From positions 248,001 to 312,000 of the forward strand of contig NZ_JAAVUW010000002.1 of assembly GCF_018449605.1 (NCBI RefSeq): a DNA stretch of 64,000 bases, in the 5' to 3' direction. Below, in pieces: positions 26,778 through 35,675 of this stretch (within the stretch, counting starts at the first letter, position 1; every line of letters begins with the position of its first letter). The position numbers were made by a program, and so were the translations under genes. The stretch comes from Luteibacter sp. dw_328. Its GTDB lineage: Bacteria; Pseudomonadota; Gammaproteobacteria; Xanthomonadales; Rhodanobacteraceae. The notes beneath the pieces are model-generated. The model did no database searches, had not been told where the DNA came from, and worked only from the letters and a program-made list of their open reading frames with translations.

Positions 26778-27530
26778 TTACCAACCCATGTAATGGCCGC
26801 CGTTGATGGCGAGGTTCGAGCCGGTGATCCAGCTCGATTCCTCGCTGGTCAGGAAGGCCACCGCGTGGGCGATCTCGTCCGGACGGCCGAGTCGGCCCAC
26901 CGGGATCTGCGCGATGATCTTCGAGCGGATGTCTTCGGGCACCGCCATGACAAGGTCGGTCCCGACGTAGCCCGGCGAGACCGTGTTGACGGTGATGCCG
27001 AAGCGCGCGTTTTCCTGGGCCAGCGAGATGGTGAAGCCGTGCATGCCGGCCTTGGCTGCCGCATAGTTTGCCTGCCCGTACTGGCCTTTCTGGCCGTTGA
27101 TCGAGCTGATCTGGACGATACGGCCCCACTGGCGCGAGCGCATGCCCTCGATGACCGGGCGGGTGACATTGAACACGGCATTGAGGTTGGTGTTCACCAC
27201 GTCCGTCCATTGCTGGAAGTCCATCTTGTGGAACGTGGTGTCGCGGGTGATGCCGGCGTTGTTGATGAGGATTTCGATCGGTCCGGCGAGGTCCTCGATG
27301 CCGCGAACCATCGCCGCGGCGGAGACCGGATCGGCCACGTCGCCCTGGACCATCACCACGTCGATACCGTCGCGGATCATGTCTTCATGCCAGGCGTCGG
27401 CCTTGGCCTTGTCGCGGTAGTTGGTAGCTACCCGATGACCCTGGCGCGCAAGGTAGCGCACGATCGCCGTACCAATGCCGCCTGTGCCGCCGGTCACCAG
27501 TGCCGTGCGTTGCGTAATGCCTTGCTTCAT
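26778..27530 (-). CDS. phbB: Acetoacetyl-CoA reductase
   Basis: A 250-residue NADPH-dependent SDR that reduces acetoacetyl-CoA to (R)-3-hydroxybutyryl-CoA for polyhydroxybutyrate. Evidence is the cofactor loop TGGTGGIG (14-21), NNAG, the catalytic Ser-Tyr-Lys (ISSINGQKGQYGQANYAAAK) and the PhbB-typical SPGYVGTDLVMAVP. It closes with INGGHYMGW. It is a lone gene, convergent with the catalase-like gene and tail-to-head with gluQ upstream. No phaC or phaA is in the window. Confidence 0.9.
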   Translation of the reverse strand: MKQGITQRTALVTGGTGGIGTAIVRYLARQGHRVATNYRDKAKADAWHEDMIRDGIDVVMVQGDVADPVSAAAMVRGIEDLAGPIEILINNAGITRDTTFHKMDFQQWTDVVNTNLNAVFNVTRPVIEGMRSRQWGRIVQISSINGQKGQYGQANYAAAKAGMHGFTISLAQENARFGITVNTVSPGYVGTDLVMAVPEDIRSKIIAQIPVGRLGRPDEIAHAVAFLTSEESSWITGSNLAINGGHYMGW

Positions 27531-27575
27531 CCTCGCCCGTTTCCCATAGAGGCCCGCCGCGCGGGCAAACGATTC

Positions 27576-28448
27576 TTATAACGCTCCACCGACCCCAAGA
27601 CTACTGCGGCGGAGCGACGCAGGCTTGAACTCGTTCAGCGCGGCGTGAAGCAGATCACGGGGTGAATCGGGGCCCGCGGGGGCTTTCGCACCCAGCCGTT
27701 CGAGCGCGAGCCGCAGGGCGGGCAGGGGATCCGCCGGGTCGACGGGCAAGGCGGCGGCCGACTTCGAGAGCTTCCTGCCGTCAGCGTCCAGGACCAGGGG
27801 GAGGTGCAGGTAGCCGGGCGTCGCCAGCCCGAGTAGCCGCTGCAGGTAGATCTGCCGGGCCGTCGAATCGAGCAGGTCCGCGCCGCGGACCACATGCGTG
27901 ATGCCCTGCTCGCCGTCGTCGACGACGCAGGCGAGCTGGTAGGCCCAGAGGCCTTCCACACGGCGGACTACGAAGTCGCCAGCTACTTCCAGCAGGTTCT
28001 CGGCCAGGGGGCCTTGAAGGTCGTCGTGCCAGTGGATGGTGTCGTCGGGCGTGCGCAAGCGCCACGCCGGCGGCCGGTCGGGGTCCGGGGCGGCGACACA
28101 CTGGCCATGACGGTGCATGCCGCCGTGGACCGCCAGATCGGCCCGGCTGCACCAGCAAGGGAAAACATAACCTTCCGCCCTGAGTCGTGCAAAGGCGGCC
28201 TCATACGCCTCGCCGCGCGTGGACTGATACATCACCGGGCCGTCGGATGAGAGGCCGAAGGCGTCCAGCGTGGTCAGGATGGCGGCAGCCGATCCGGGCA
28301 CCTCACGTGGTGGGTCGATGTCCTCGATGCGAACCACCCAGGCACCGCCGTGGTGGCGTGCGACCAGCCAGCTGCCGACCGCGGCGACCAGTGAGCCGAA
28401 GTGGAGGGCACCGGTGGGTGAGGGGGCGAACCGGCCGCGGTAGTTCAT
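27576..28448 (-). CDS. gluQ: Glutamyl-Q tRNA(Asp) synthetase
   Basis: A 290-residue truncated glutamyl-tRNA synthetase paralogue that attaches Glu to queuosine in tRNA-Asp. Visible are RFAPSPTGALHFGS (HIGH-like), the zinc-type Cys cluster FPCWCSRAD with a later HGQC, and DGRKLSKSAAA (KMSKS-like). It lacks the anticodon-binding domain, as expected. The start at 28448 (MNYRGRFAPSPTG) is chosen over an upstream in-frame Met at 28493. It fits functionally with queA elsewhere in the window. Confidence 0.93.
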   Translation of the reverse strand: MNYRGRFAPSPTGALHFGSLVAAVGSWLVARHHGGAWVVRIEDIDPPREVPGSAAAILTTLDAFGLSSDGPVMYQSTRGEAYEAAFARLRAEGYVFPCWCSRADLAVHGGMHRHGQCVAAPDPDRPPAWRLRTPDDTIHWHDDLQGPLAENLLEVAGDFVVRRVEGLWAYQLACVVDDGEQGITHVVRGADLLDSTARQIYLQRLLGLATPGYLHLPLVLDADGRKLSKSAAALPVDPADPLPALRLALERLGAKAPAGPDSPRDLLHAALNEFKPASLRRSSLGVGGAL

Positions 28449-28652
28449 AGGGTGTAACCGAACACGAGTTGAGACGTTTCTCACAGCGTGCATGACGCGA
28501 GGGCGACAGTGTAGGCGATGCCGTCAGTCGACGAACCGCGCTGGGGCGCCATCCCATGAACGGCGCGGGCTGCGGGGATTGAATCATTCGGCGTTCGCCC
28601 CGAAAACTTCGCTTGAGGCGGTGCCATACGCCATCCGCCAAGAGAGACAGAC

Positions 28653-29543
28653 ATGTTCAAACGTATCGGGCTTTTCATCGCGACCAATCTCGCGGTCATC
28701 CTTCTTCTCAGCATCGTTTGCCGCGTGCTGGGTATCGATCAGTGGGCCGCCCAGAAGGGCATGGGCCTGACCGGATTGATCGTCTTCGCCTCGGTCTTCG
28801 GCATGGGCGGTGCCTTCATCTCACTGGCCATCTCCAAGTGGATGGCGAAGATGACCACCGGTGCCAAGGTGATCACGCAGCCGGCCAACGAAACCGAACG
28901 CTGGCTGGTCGACACCGTGCGCCGCCATGCCGAGAAGGCAGGCATCGGCATGCCCGAGGTGGCTGTCTACGACGCCCCGGAGATGAACGCCTTCGCCACT
29001 GGCATGACGCGCAACAACGCGCTCGTGGCGGTCAGCAGCGGCCTGCTCCAGCAGATGGACCGGGAACAGGTCTCGGCGGTCCTCGGCCATGAGATCGGCC
29101 ACGTCGCCAACGGCGACATGGTGACCCTGACCCTGATCCAGGGCGTGCTCAACACGCTGGTGATCGTGCTGGCCCGTGTGGTCGGCCGCGTGGTCGACAG
29201 CTGGATGAGCGGCGGTCGCGAGCGCGACGGCGAGGGCGGCATCGGTTATTTCGTCGTGGTCATGGTCCTGCAGATCGTCTTCGGCCTGTTCGCGTCGATC
29301 ATCGTTTCGTGGTTCTCCCGCTGGCGCGAGTTCCGCGCCGATGCGGCCGGCGCCAACCTGGCTGGCCGTGCCTCCATGATCTCGGCCCTGCAGCGCCTGT
29401 CGGCCAATCACGGCGACACCAGCCTGCCGCAGACCATCCAGGCCTTCGGCATCTCCGGCCACCTGGCCAGCGGGTTCAAGCGCCTGTTCATGAGCCACCC
29501 GCCCATTGAGCAGCGCATCGCCGCCCTGCAGGCCGCCAAGTAA
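28653..29543 (+). CDS. htpX: Membrane metalloprotease HtpX
   Basis: A 296-residue inner-membrane zinc protease for quality control of misfolded membrane proteins. It has two N-terminal TM helices (about 5-55), a soluble segment, the zinc motif GHEIGHVANGD and two further TM helices (GVLNTLVIVLARVVG; GYFVVVMVLQIVFGLFAS). A third zinc ligand region is REFRADAAGA. The length is normal. It lies next to htpG, another envelope/heat stress gene. Confidence 0.96.
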   Translation: MFKRIGLFIATNLAVILLLSIVCRVLGIDQWAAQKGMGLTGLIVFASVFGMGGAFISLAISKWMAKMTTGAKVITQPANETERWLVDTVRRHAEKAGIGMPEVAVYDAPEMNAFATGMTRNNALVAVSSGLLQQMDREQVSAVLGHEIGHVANGDMVTLTLIQGVLNTLVIVLARVVGRVVDSWMSGGRERDGEGGIGYFVVVMVLQIVFGLFASIIVSWFSRWREFRADAAGANLAGRASMISALQRLSANHGDTSLPQTIQAFGISGHLASGFKRLFMSHPPIEQRIAALQAAK

Positions 29544-29625
29544 AACAATGTGGGAGCCGCCGGTCTTTTTTCAGGGTCGTGCCGCCCCCATAATCGGGGG
29601 CTATCCACCCTGAAGGAACGGCACC

Positions 29626-31491
29626 GTGAGCCAGGAAACACGTAAGTTCGAAGCCGAGGTCGCCCAGGTCCTGCACCTGGTCACCCATTCCCTCTACTCG
29701 CACAAGGAAATCTTCCTTCGCGAGCTCATTTCCAACGCCTCCGACGCCTGCGACAAGCTGCGCTTCGAGGCGGTCGGCAACCCCGACCTGACCTCCGACG
29801 ACCCGGAACTCCGTATCCAGATTTCCTGGGATCCGGAGGCGCGCACCGTGAGCGTGCGCGACAACGGCATCGGCATGAGTAAGGACGAAGTCGTCGCCAA
29901 CATCGGCACGATCGCCAGCTCGGGCACCCGTCGTTACCTCGAAGCCCTTTCCGGCGAGCAGAAGGCCGACGCGCGCCTGATCGGCCAGTTCGGCGTCGGC
30001 TTCTATTCCGCGTTCGTCGTGGCCGACAAGGTCACGGTCATCACCCGCCGCGCCGGCGAGCCGACCGAGGCTGGCGTGCGCTGGGAAAGCGATGGCAAGG
30101 GCGAATACACGCTCGAAGACATGAATGTCACCGAGCGCGGTACGACCGTCGTGCTGCACCTTAAGGCCGACGAAGACGAGTTCCTGAAGTTCTGGACGCT
30201 GCGCGCGGCCGTGACCAAGTACTCCGACCACGTGGCTTTCCCGATCCGCATGCCGGCCGAGAAGGATGGCAAGCCCGATCCGACCGAGTGGCAGACGATC
30301 AACTCGGCGTCGGCCCTGTGGAGTCGTCCCAAGAGCGAGATCACGGACGAGGAATACCAGAACTTCTACAAGGCGCTCGGTCACGACTTCAACGACGCGC
30401 TGGCCTGGACGCATAACCGCGTCGAAGGCAGCCAGAGTTTCACCACGCTGCTCTACGTGCCGGAACAGCCGCCGTTCGACCTGATGATGGGCGGCCGTGA
30501 AGAGCGCAAGGGCCTCAAGCTCTACATCAAGCGCGTCTTCATCATGGATGCCGCGGAAGAACTGCTGCCGAACTACCTGCGCTTCGTGCGTGGCGTGGTC
30601 GACGCCGACGACCTGCCGCTCAACGTGAGCCGCGAAATCCTCCAGCAGAACCGCCAGCTCGAGCGCATCAAGGCCGCCTGCACCAAGCGCGTACTGGACC
30701 TGCTCGAGAAGGTCTCGCGCGATGAGCCGGAGAAGTTCGCGACGTTCCTCGCCGGCTTCGGCAATACGCTGAAGGAAGGCATTGTCGAAGACACCGCCAA
30801 CCGCGACCGCATCGCCAAGCTGCTGCGTTTCGCTTCGACCAAGGGCGAAGGCGCGGCAAAGACGGTGTCGTTCGACGACTACATCGCTCGCATGGGCGAA
30901 GGCCAGGACACCATCTGGTACGTCACCGCGGACAGCTACGCCGCCGCTGCCGGCAGCCCGCAGCTGGAAGCGCTGAAGGCCAAGGGCATCGAAGTGCTGC
31001 TGATGTCCGATCGCGTCGACGAATGGATGCTCGGCTACCTCACCGAGTACGAAGGCAAGCGCCTGCGTAACGTGTCCAAGGGCGAGTTCCCGCTCGACGA
31101 AGCTGACAAAGCGAAGCAGGAAGCGGCGTCCGCTGAAGCCGCCCCGCTGATCGAGCGCACGAAGGCCCTGCTCGGCGATCGCGTCGGCGACGTTCGCGTC
31201 TCCGCGCGTCTCACCGATTCGCCGTCGTGCCTAGCGCTGGCCGACTTCGACCTCGCGCCGCACCTTGCCCGCCTGTTGCGTGAAGCCGGGCAGGATGTGC
31301 CAGAGTCGAAGGCCGTGCTCGAGTTGAACCCCGAGCATCCGCTGGTCAAGCGCCTCGCCGCCGAGACCGACGATGCCAAGGCCGGTGACATCGCCGGACT
31401 GCTCCTGGAACAGGCCGAGATCACCGCCGGCGCACAGCTCGCCGATCCCGCCGCCTTCGTCCAGCGCATGAACCGCGTCCTCCTCGGCTAA
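29626..31491 (+). CDS. htpG: Chaperone protein HtpG (Hsp90)
   Basis: A 621-residue cytosolic Hsp90. The N-terminal GHKL ATPase domain has LRELISNASDACDKLR, VRDNGIGM and IGQFGVGFYSAF. The middle domain has YIKRVFIMD and LPLNVSREILQQNRQL. The C-terminal dimerisation domain ends FVQRMNRVLLG. The start is GTG 29626 with a GAAGGAAC ribosome site before it. A 6-bp hairpin GCCCCC-ATAATC-GGGGGC lies 25-42 bases upstream of the start and includes a CCCCATAA resembling a sigma-32 -10 box. Confidence 0.96.
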   Translation: MSQETRKFEAEVAQVLHLVTHSLYSHKEIFLRELISNASDACDKLRFEAVGNPDLTSDDPELRIQISWDPEARTVSVRDNGIGMSKDEVVANIGTIASSGTRRYLEALSGEQKADARLIGQFGVGFYSAFVVADKVTVITRRAGEPTEAGVRWESDGKGEYTLEDMNVTERGTTVVLHLKADEDEFLKFWTLRAAVTKYSDHVAFPIRMPAEKDGKPDPTEWQTINSASALWSRPKSEITDEEYQNFYKALGHDFNDALAWTHNRVEGSQSFTTLLYVPEQPPFDLMMGGREERKGLKLYIKRVFIMDAAEELLPNYLRFVRGVVDADDLPLNVSREILQQNRQLERIKAACTKRVLDLLEKVSRDEPEKFATFLAGFGNTLKEGIVEDTANRDRIAKLLRFASTKGEGAAKTVSFDDYIARMGEGQDTIWYVTADSYAAAAGSPQLEALKAKGIEVLLMSDRVDEWMLGYLTEYEGKRLRNVSKGEFPLDEADKAKQEAASAEAAPLIERTKALLGDRVGDVRVSARLTDSPSCLALADFDLAPHLARLLREAGQDVPESKAVLELNPEHPLVKRLAAETDDAKAGDIAGLLLEQAEITAGAQLADPAAFVQRMNRVLLG

Positions 31492-31492
31492 A

Positions 31493-31609
31493 TGTGGGAG
31501 CCGCTTCAGCGGCGATGCTCTATGTAGGAGCCGATTCATCGGCGATTGGGTGCTCGCGTCAACCTTTAACGGCTGCGCTTGCACCATCGCCGCTGAAGCG
31601 GCTCCCACA
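31493..31609. repeat. Compound nested REP element
   Basis: The outer pair of the GCTTCAGCGG sub-type (TGTGGGAGCCGCTTCAGCGG at the left; CCGCTGAAGCGGCTCCCACA at the right) encloses a further arm of the GATTCATCGG sub-type (TGTAGGAGCCGATTCATCGG). It therefore looks like one element inserted into, or recombined with, another. It is immediately 3' of htpG. Confidence 0.85.
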
Positions 31610-31633
31610 CAGAGCCTGCTATCGTCGTCTCCC

Positions 31634-32539
31634 ATGTCAGCCTTGCTAATTCTCTTCGCCTGCCTCGCCCTCGGCATCCTCTGCCGGCGCTTCGCCACGT
31701 TGCCCGAAGGGATCGTCCCCGGTATCAACTGGTGGGTGCTCAACATCGCGTTGCCGGCGCTCGTGCTGGCGCTGGTGCCGCACGTCACGATCGATGCGCG
31801 GCTCTGGTTCCCGGTCGTCGGCATGTACGTCACGTTCTTCGGGGCATGGGCACTGTTTGCCACGCTCGGCCGGATTTTCGCGTGGTCGCCTGCGCGGGTC
31901 GGCTGCCTGACCCTGGTCTGCGGCCTCGGCAATACCTCGTTCATGGGCTATCCGATGATGGAAGCCCTGCATGGCAAGGCGGGGCTTTCCGTAGCGGTCA
32001 TCGCCGACCAGCTCGGTTGCTTTCCGATGCTGGCAGCAGGCGGCATCGTGGTGGCGTCGTTGTACTCGGGCCGGGGTGCGAGCGTGGCTGCCATCGTGCG
32101 CCGTGTGCTGACTTTCCCAGCCTTCGTCTGCCTGGTGATCGGCGTGGTCGTCGGGCTGCTGGGCGGGTGGCCCGCGGGCATCGAGAAAGTGATGCTGCAG
32201 ATCGGCTCGACATTGACACCGCTGGCGCTGTTCTCGGTCGGCCTTCAGTTCCGTCTGCACCTCCAGCGCGATCAGCTGGGTGCGCTCGTCACCGGGCTGG
32301 GTTGGAAGCTGGTGTTGGCGCCGCTGGTGGTGTTTGGCATCGGTATCGCCGCGGGCATCAGTGGCCTGACCCTTACGGTCGGCGTCCTGCAGGCTGCCGT
32401 GGCGCCGATGATCTCCGCGGCGATCCTGGCCGACCAGTACGACCTCGAGCCCCGTCTGGCGAACACCGTCCTTGGCGCCGGCATCCTGCTCTGCCTGATC
32501 ACGGTGCCATTGGGCAACCTATTGCTGCCTGCGGGCTGA
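31634..32539 (+). CDS. AEC-family (auxin efflux carrier-like) transporter
   Basis: A 301-residue inner-membrane permease with about ten hydrophobic helices, from LLILFACLALGILCRR at the N-terminus to GAGILLCLITVPLGNLLLP at the C-terminus. Family features are the LNIALPALVLAL and GLGNTSFMGYPMM segments and the duplicated five-helix layout. Substrates in bacteria are organic acids or unknown. The ATG at 31634 is chosen because the frame upstream runs into the REP element. Confidence 0.88.
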   Translation: MSALLILFACLALGILCRRFATLPEGIVPGINWWVLNIALPALVLALVPHVTIDARLWFPVVGMYVTFFGAWALFATLGRIFAWSPARVGCLTLVCGLGNTSFMGYPMMEALHGKAGLSVAVIADQLGCFPMLAAGGIVVASLYSGRGASVAAIVRRVLTFPAFVCLVIGVVVGLLGGWPAGIEKVMLQIGSTLTPLALFSVGLQFRLHLQRDQLGALVTGLGWKLVLAPLVVFGIGIAAGISGLTLTVGVLQAAVAPMISAAILADQYDLEPRLANTVLGAGILLCLITVPLGNLLLPAG

Positions 32540-32577
32540 GGCTTGGCTTTGCGCCGCTGCGACCTCACACTTTCCCC

Positions 32578-32976
32578 ATGACCGAAACCCCGACGATCCC
32601 TGGCGTGCGTGCCGATGTGTGGCTCTGGGCCGCCCGCTTCTTCAAGACCCGCGCGTTGGCCAAGGAAGCGATTGTCGGCGGCAAAATCGAGCTCAACGAT
32701 GCCGCGTGCAAGCCGGCGAAGACGGTGCAGATCGGCGACCACCTGAAGATCACGAGGGGCGACGAGCGCTTCGTGGCGGTCGTCGCCGCGCTGTCCGAAA
32801 AGCGTGGTCCGGCGCCAGAGGCGCGCAAGCTCTACACCGAAACCGAAGAGAGCATCGCCGAACGCGAGCGTCAGCGCGAGGATCGCCGGCTCACTGGCGG
32901 CGCCTTGCTTCGCCCCCACGGTAAGCCGGACAAGCACGCACGCCGTTTGATCCAGGACCTGAAGAAGACGCTCTGA
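32578..32976 (+). CDS. S4-domain RNA-binding protein (Hsp15/HslR-like)
   Basis: A 132-residue basic protein. The S4 domain is ADVWLWAARFFKTRALAKEA, then GGKIELNDAACKPAKTVQIG, as in HslR, which recycles stalled 50S subunits carrying peptidyl-tRNA. The C-terminal tail is Lys/Arg-rich (KPDKHARRLIQDLKKTL). The start at 32578 is inside a longer open frame antisense-free to the transporter gene upstream; the shorter form matches the family length. Its stop lies two bases before the next gene. Confidence 0.88.
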   Translation: MTETPTIPGVRADVWLWAARFFKTRALAKEAIVGGKIELNDAACKPAKTVQIGDHLKITRGDERFVAVVAALSEKRGPAPEARKLYTETEESIAERERQREDRRLTGGALLRPHGKPDKHARRLIQDLKKTL

Positions 32977-32978
32977 CC

Positions 32979-33656
32979 ATGCTCGTTCCCACCGACATCG
33001 TGCCGGGACGGCTGCTCAGTCGTCATGGACGCACGCGTGGCCATCGTCTCCTGCAAGCGATCGGCAGGCTGTTTCCGTCGTTCGCGATGCGATCCGGCAC
33101 GGCGCTCGACCTGCACCAGTACGGCATCGTCGTGCGCCGTGCCGCGCAGCGAAGAATCGTCTTCGTGCCGTTCATGGCGATGGCCGATCTCCACCTCTAT
33201 CGCACGGGTCGGCGACTGTCCGGGCCGGCCGATGCGCTCGCATTTCGCCGTGGTCCGGACGATCCGTGGGTCGACGTGCTCGACGACCATGGCGACGCAT
33301 TCCATCTGCGCGGCGAAATCATCGGCGGCCAGTTGCGTGAGCGCGGCCCCCTGGCGTTGCGCACGCTGGAAGCCGGCGAGGTGCTGACGTTCCACGCCGT
33401 CACGCACGCCGTCGTTCGATTGAGCAGCGTGGGTGTCGATATCGACGGGCAGCACTTTTCCATCGCGGACATCGCGAAGCTCGACGAAGGTGGTCCGGAC
33501 GGTTCGTTGCGACTGTTGGACGCTTACGGCCACACGCTGTGGAGCGTGCACACGCTGTCGCTGTTCAGTGCGGATCTTTTTGTTGTGCTGATGCGCACGA
33601 TGATCGAAGCGCACCAATATGGCATCACACAAAAAAGGCCAGGTCCGGCGCCCTGA
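32979..33656 (+). CDS. Hypothetical cytosolic protein
   Basis: A 225-residue protein beginning two bases after the S4 gene, so probably co-transcribed. It has no signal peptide or clear TM helix. It is rich in beta segments (VVRRAAQRRIVFVPFMAM; RLSSVGVDIDGQHFSIADI) with two similar halves ending near LHLYRTGRRL and TLWSVHTLSL. I do not recognise the family; a PH- or tubby-like beta fold is only a guess. Confidence 0.65.
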   Translation: MLVPTDIVPGRLLSRHGRTRGHRLLQAIGRLFPSFAMRSGTALDLHQYGIVVRRAAQRRIVFVPFMAMADLHLYRTGRRLSGPADALAFRRGPDDPWVDVLDDHGDAFHLRGEIIGGQLRERGPLALRTLEAGEVLTFHAVTHAVVRLSSVGVDIDGQHFSIADIAKLDEGGPDGSLRLLDAYGHTLWSVHTLSLFSADLFVVLMRTMIEAHQYGITQKRPGPAP

Positions 33657-33797
33657 GCGTCGGCGACGGTCCGGCTAGTGGGGCCTGCATCACGGTATGC
33701 CTACCGAGAATTGGCCTTTACTTGTCTGCTCGACGGTTGTGGTGTTCAATCGACGGACGCCGGCATGGCGATCCAATCATCAGGGAACAAGGACAGT

Positions 33798-35480
33798 ATG
33801 ATGTTTTACGCTCCTCGTAATGCGAGCGCTCGTATGCGCTCCTTGCTCTACTTTGGCTTGGGAGTCGCATTCCTGTGCCTGGCGCCGGCCGCTCACGCAT
33901 ACGCCGGCGAATCATCGGGCACACCGGCGGTACCCGAGAGCACCGCCCCAGCAGGCGGCGGCGCTCTGCCGGTTCCGTACACCCCCGAAGAATCGACCCA
34001 GCTTTGCGAAGCCAACTTCACAGAAGTGCCCGATTTCATCGGTGGGACGCTGCCCGTATACGGTACCTGGACACTCACATCGTCCGGCGAAGACACGCAC
34101 GGCGCCATAGCTCGCCTCAAGGCGTTCCTTGGCAAGATACCCGACACCAGGATCGCGCACGAGGAATACCGCGGTTCGAAGGGCATTGTGGATATCATCG
34201 CGCTTGGCCCCATGTTTGCCGAACCGTCGAAAGTGACGGTGCCGCGTTACGCTCCACTTGAGATGCGTGTCGAGTTCGATGGGGAAATGGGCGCGACATC
34301 GCTGGTGATCCGCCCTTGGCGAAAGCAACAAGGCACGCGGGACATACTCAAATACGCAGCTTGCTCCATGCTCGCTGCCGCCGCGACAGGCAAGATGCCC
34401 GCGCTACCGGAACAGCTCAAAAAGACACCCATGTTCAACAATCCGTTCAAGAAGAACGTGGATCCACAGTTTGGCGACGAGGGCGAGCGCAGCCGTCAGG
34501 GCAAGGACGCACTCTTCCAGCGCGCGGAGCACGCGGGCAAGGCGTTCGTCGTCATGCCCGTATTGCGATTTCTCAAGAAGTACCCTGACATGAGCGTCGA
34601 CCAGCTCCGCGAGGAACAACTGGTCAATTTCTGGCTGGATCACACAGCGATGGTTGAGTGGCGGCGTGCGGATGATCCCGCCGCAATGATTCGTGTCGGC
34701 GCTACCTGGAGCATGATCGAGCGTGGCCTGGATGGCTATGTTTACGCGTTATCCAGAAACGGCAAATCCGACTACACGATCTTTATCGTCGATCCTGGCG
34801 CCTATGAACTAAAAGGGACGAGTACCGAAGTCCGTCGCGCGCCGATGCCGGACATGAGCGCAAAGGCGTGGTCCGACAGGCCGTCTATCGGCACCGCCTC
34901 ATTCAAGGCGACAAAGGATACTGAGTACTACAAGACGCAAGTGTGGCAGGACGCCAAATACCAGACCAAAACCTATACCGAGACGTATTGCGCGCTCATG
35001 AGCGCAACGACGGGGGGGTGCATGGGCTTCGACGTGGCGACCCGCAAGTACGCGGAACAAGTGGATTCTGCTGGCTACAAGGAAGTGGAGCTCGATAAGC
35101 AGGTGGGCGGCCTGGTCGTAACGACTGAACTCTCTCGTCCGTTTGCGACGTTCAAGGTGGGCAAGGGCGACGTCGTTTTCGCGGACGGATTCATCCTCGA
35201 CGGTGCCAGCGTTGCCGTCGATCATGACGCCTGCAAGCAGACGAGCGAGGATGTGGCTAGCTGTAGCATGAAGACGTTCAATCTGATTCGGGTGCCGATC
35301 AAGGCCGAGAACATCGCAGAGTGGCAGGGCGACCGGATCGGCGTTCCGTCATTAGCCGCATTGTTCGCCAGGGCAAAGCCGGCAGCGATAACCGTGGCAT
35401 CTGGCACCTCCGCGCTTCCGGAAAAACCCGGCACGTTCGAGGCGGGCTGGGGCACGCGCTACTCGCTAAAGAGCAAGTAA
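33798..35480 (+). CDS. Secreted protein, paralogue of the 40506-42542 product
   Basis: A 560-residue protein with a signal peptide (MRSLLYFGLGVAFLCLAPAA then HA-YAG). The start at 33798 has AAGGACAG upstream; an internal ATG at 33834 is the other option. It contains one alpha/beta module with Cys (TPEESTQLCEANF to AACSMLAAAATGK). A C-terminal half follows in which FVVMP, FIVDPGAYELK, DTEYYKTQVW and ELSRPFATFKVGKGDV align with the minus-strand paralogue. The function is unknown. The paralogue is downstream of virD4, so a link to the secretion locus is possible. This copy is on the opposite strand beyond mutS. Confidence 0.75.
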   Translation: MMFYAPRNASARMRSLLYFGLGVAFLCLAPAAHAYAGESSGTPAVPESTAPAGGGALPVPYTPEESTQLCEANFTEVPDFIGGTLPVYGTWTLTSSGEDTHGAIARLKAFLGKIPDTRIAHEEYRGSKGIVDIIALGPMFAEPSKVTVPRYAPLEMRVEFDGEMGATSLVIRPWRKQQGTRDILKYAACSMLAAAATGKMPALPEQLKKTPMFNNPFKKNVDPQFGDEGERSRQGKDALFQRAEHAGKAFVVMPVLRFLKKYPDMSVDQLREEQLVNFWLDHTAMVEWRRADDPAAMIRVGATWSMIERGLDGYVYALSRNGKSDYTIFIVDPGAYELKGTSTEVRRAPMPDMSAKAWSDRPSIGTASFKATKDTEYYKTQVWQDAKYQTKTYTETYCALMSATTGGCMGFDVATRKYAEQVDSAGYKEVELDKQVGGLVVTTELSRPFATFKVGKGDVVFADGFILDGASVAVDHDACKQTSEDVASCSMKTFNLIRVPIKAENIAEWQGDRIGVPSLAALFARAKPAAITVASGTSALPEKPGTFEAGWGTRYSLKSK

Positions 35481-35498
35481 AAGAACCGCCCCCCGAAA

Positions 35499-35527
35499 CT
35501 CATCCCGGGCTGCTGACGCGGGATGAG
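35499..35527. terminator. Hairpin between convergent genes
   Basis: The stem CTCATCCCG / CGGGATGAG with an 11-base loop lies about 20 bases after the secreted-protein stop and is flanked by CCCCCG and CGGGGG runs that can extend the stem. No U-tract follows on the plus strand. It is a plausible bidirectional transcription barrier between this gene and convergent mutS. Confidence 0.5.
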
Positions 35528-35675
35528 GCGGGGGACGTGACGGGGCGGGAAGATGGAGAGTCGTAAGCCCCGTTGCGGGTGAGCCGATGGCTCAGACCGC
35601 GAGTTCACTATAGGAAGCTGCCACCCAGAGGGGAATTCGATTGTTCAGATCGACCCGATAGGGTGTCTCAATGGT

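Noticed and set aside
29565-29593. Possible sigma-32 promoter before htpG (CCCCATAA)
   Set aside because: The -10 fits but no CTTGAA-like -35 is at the right distance; the bases also form a small hairpin.
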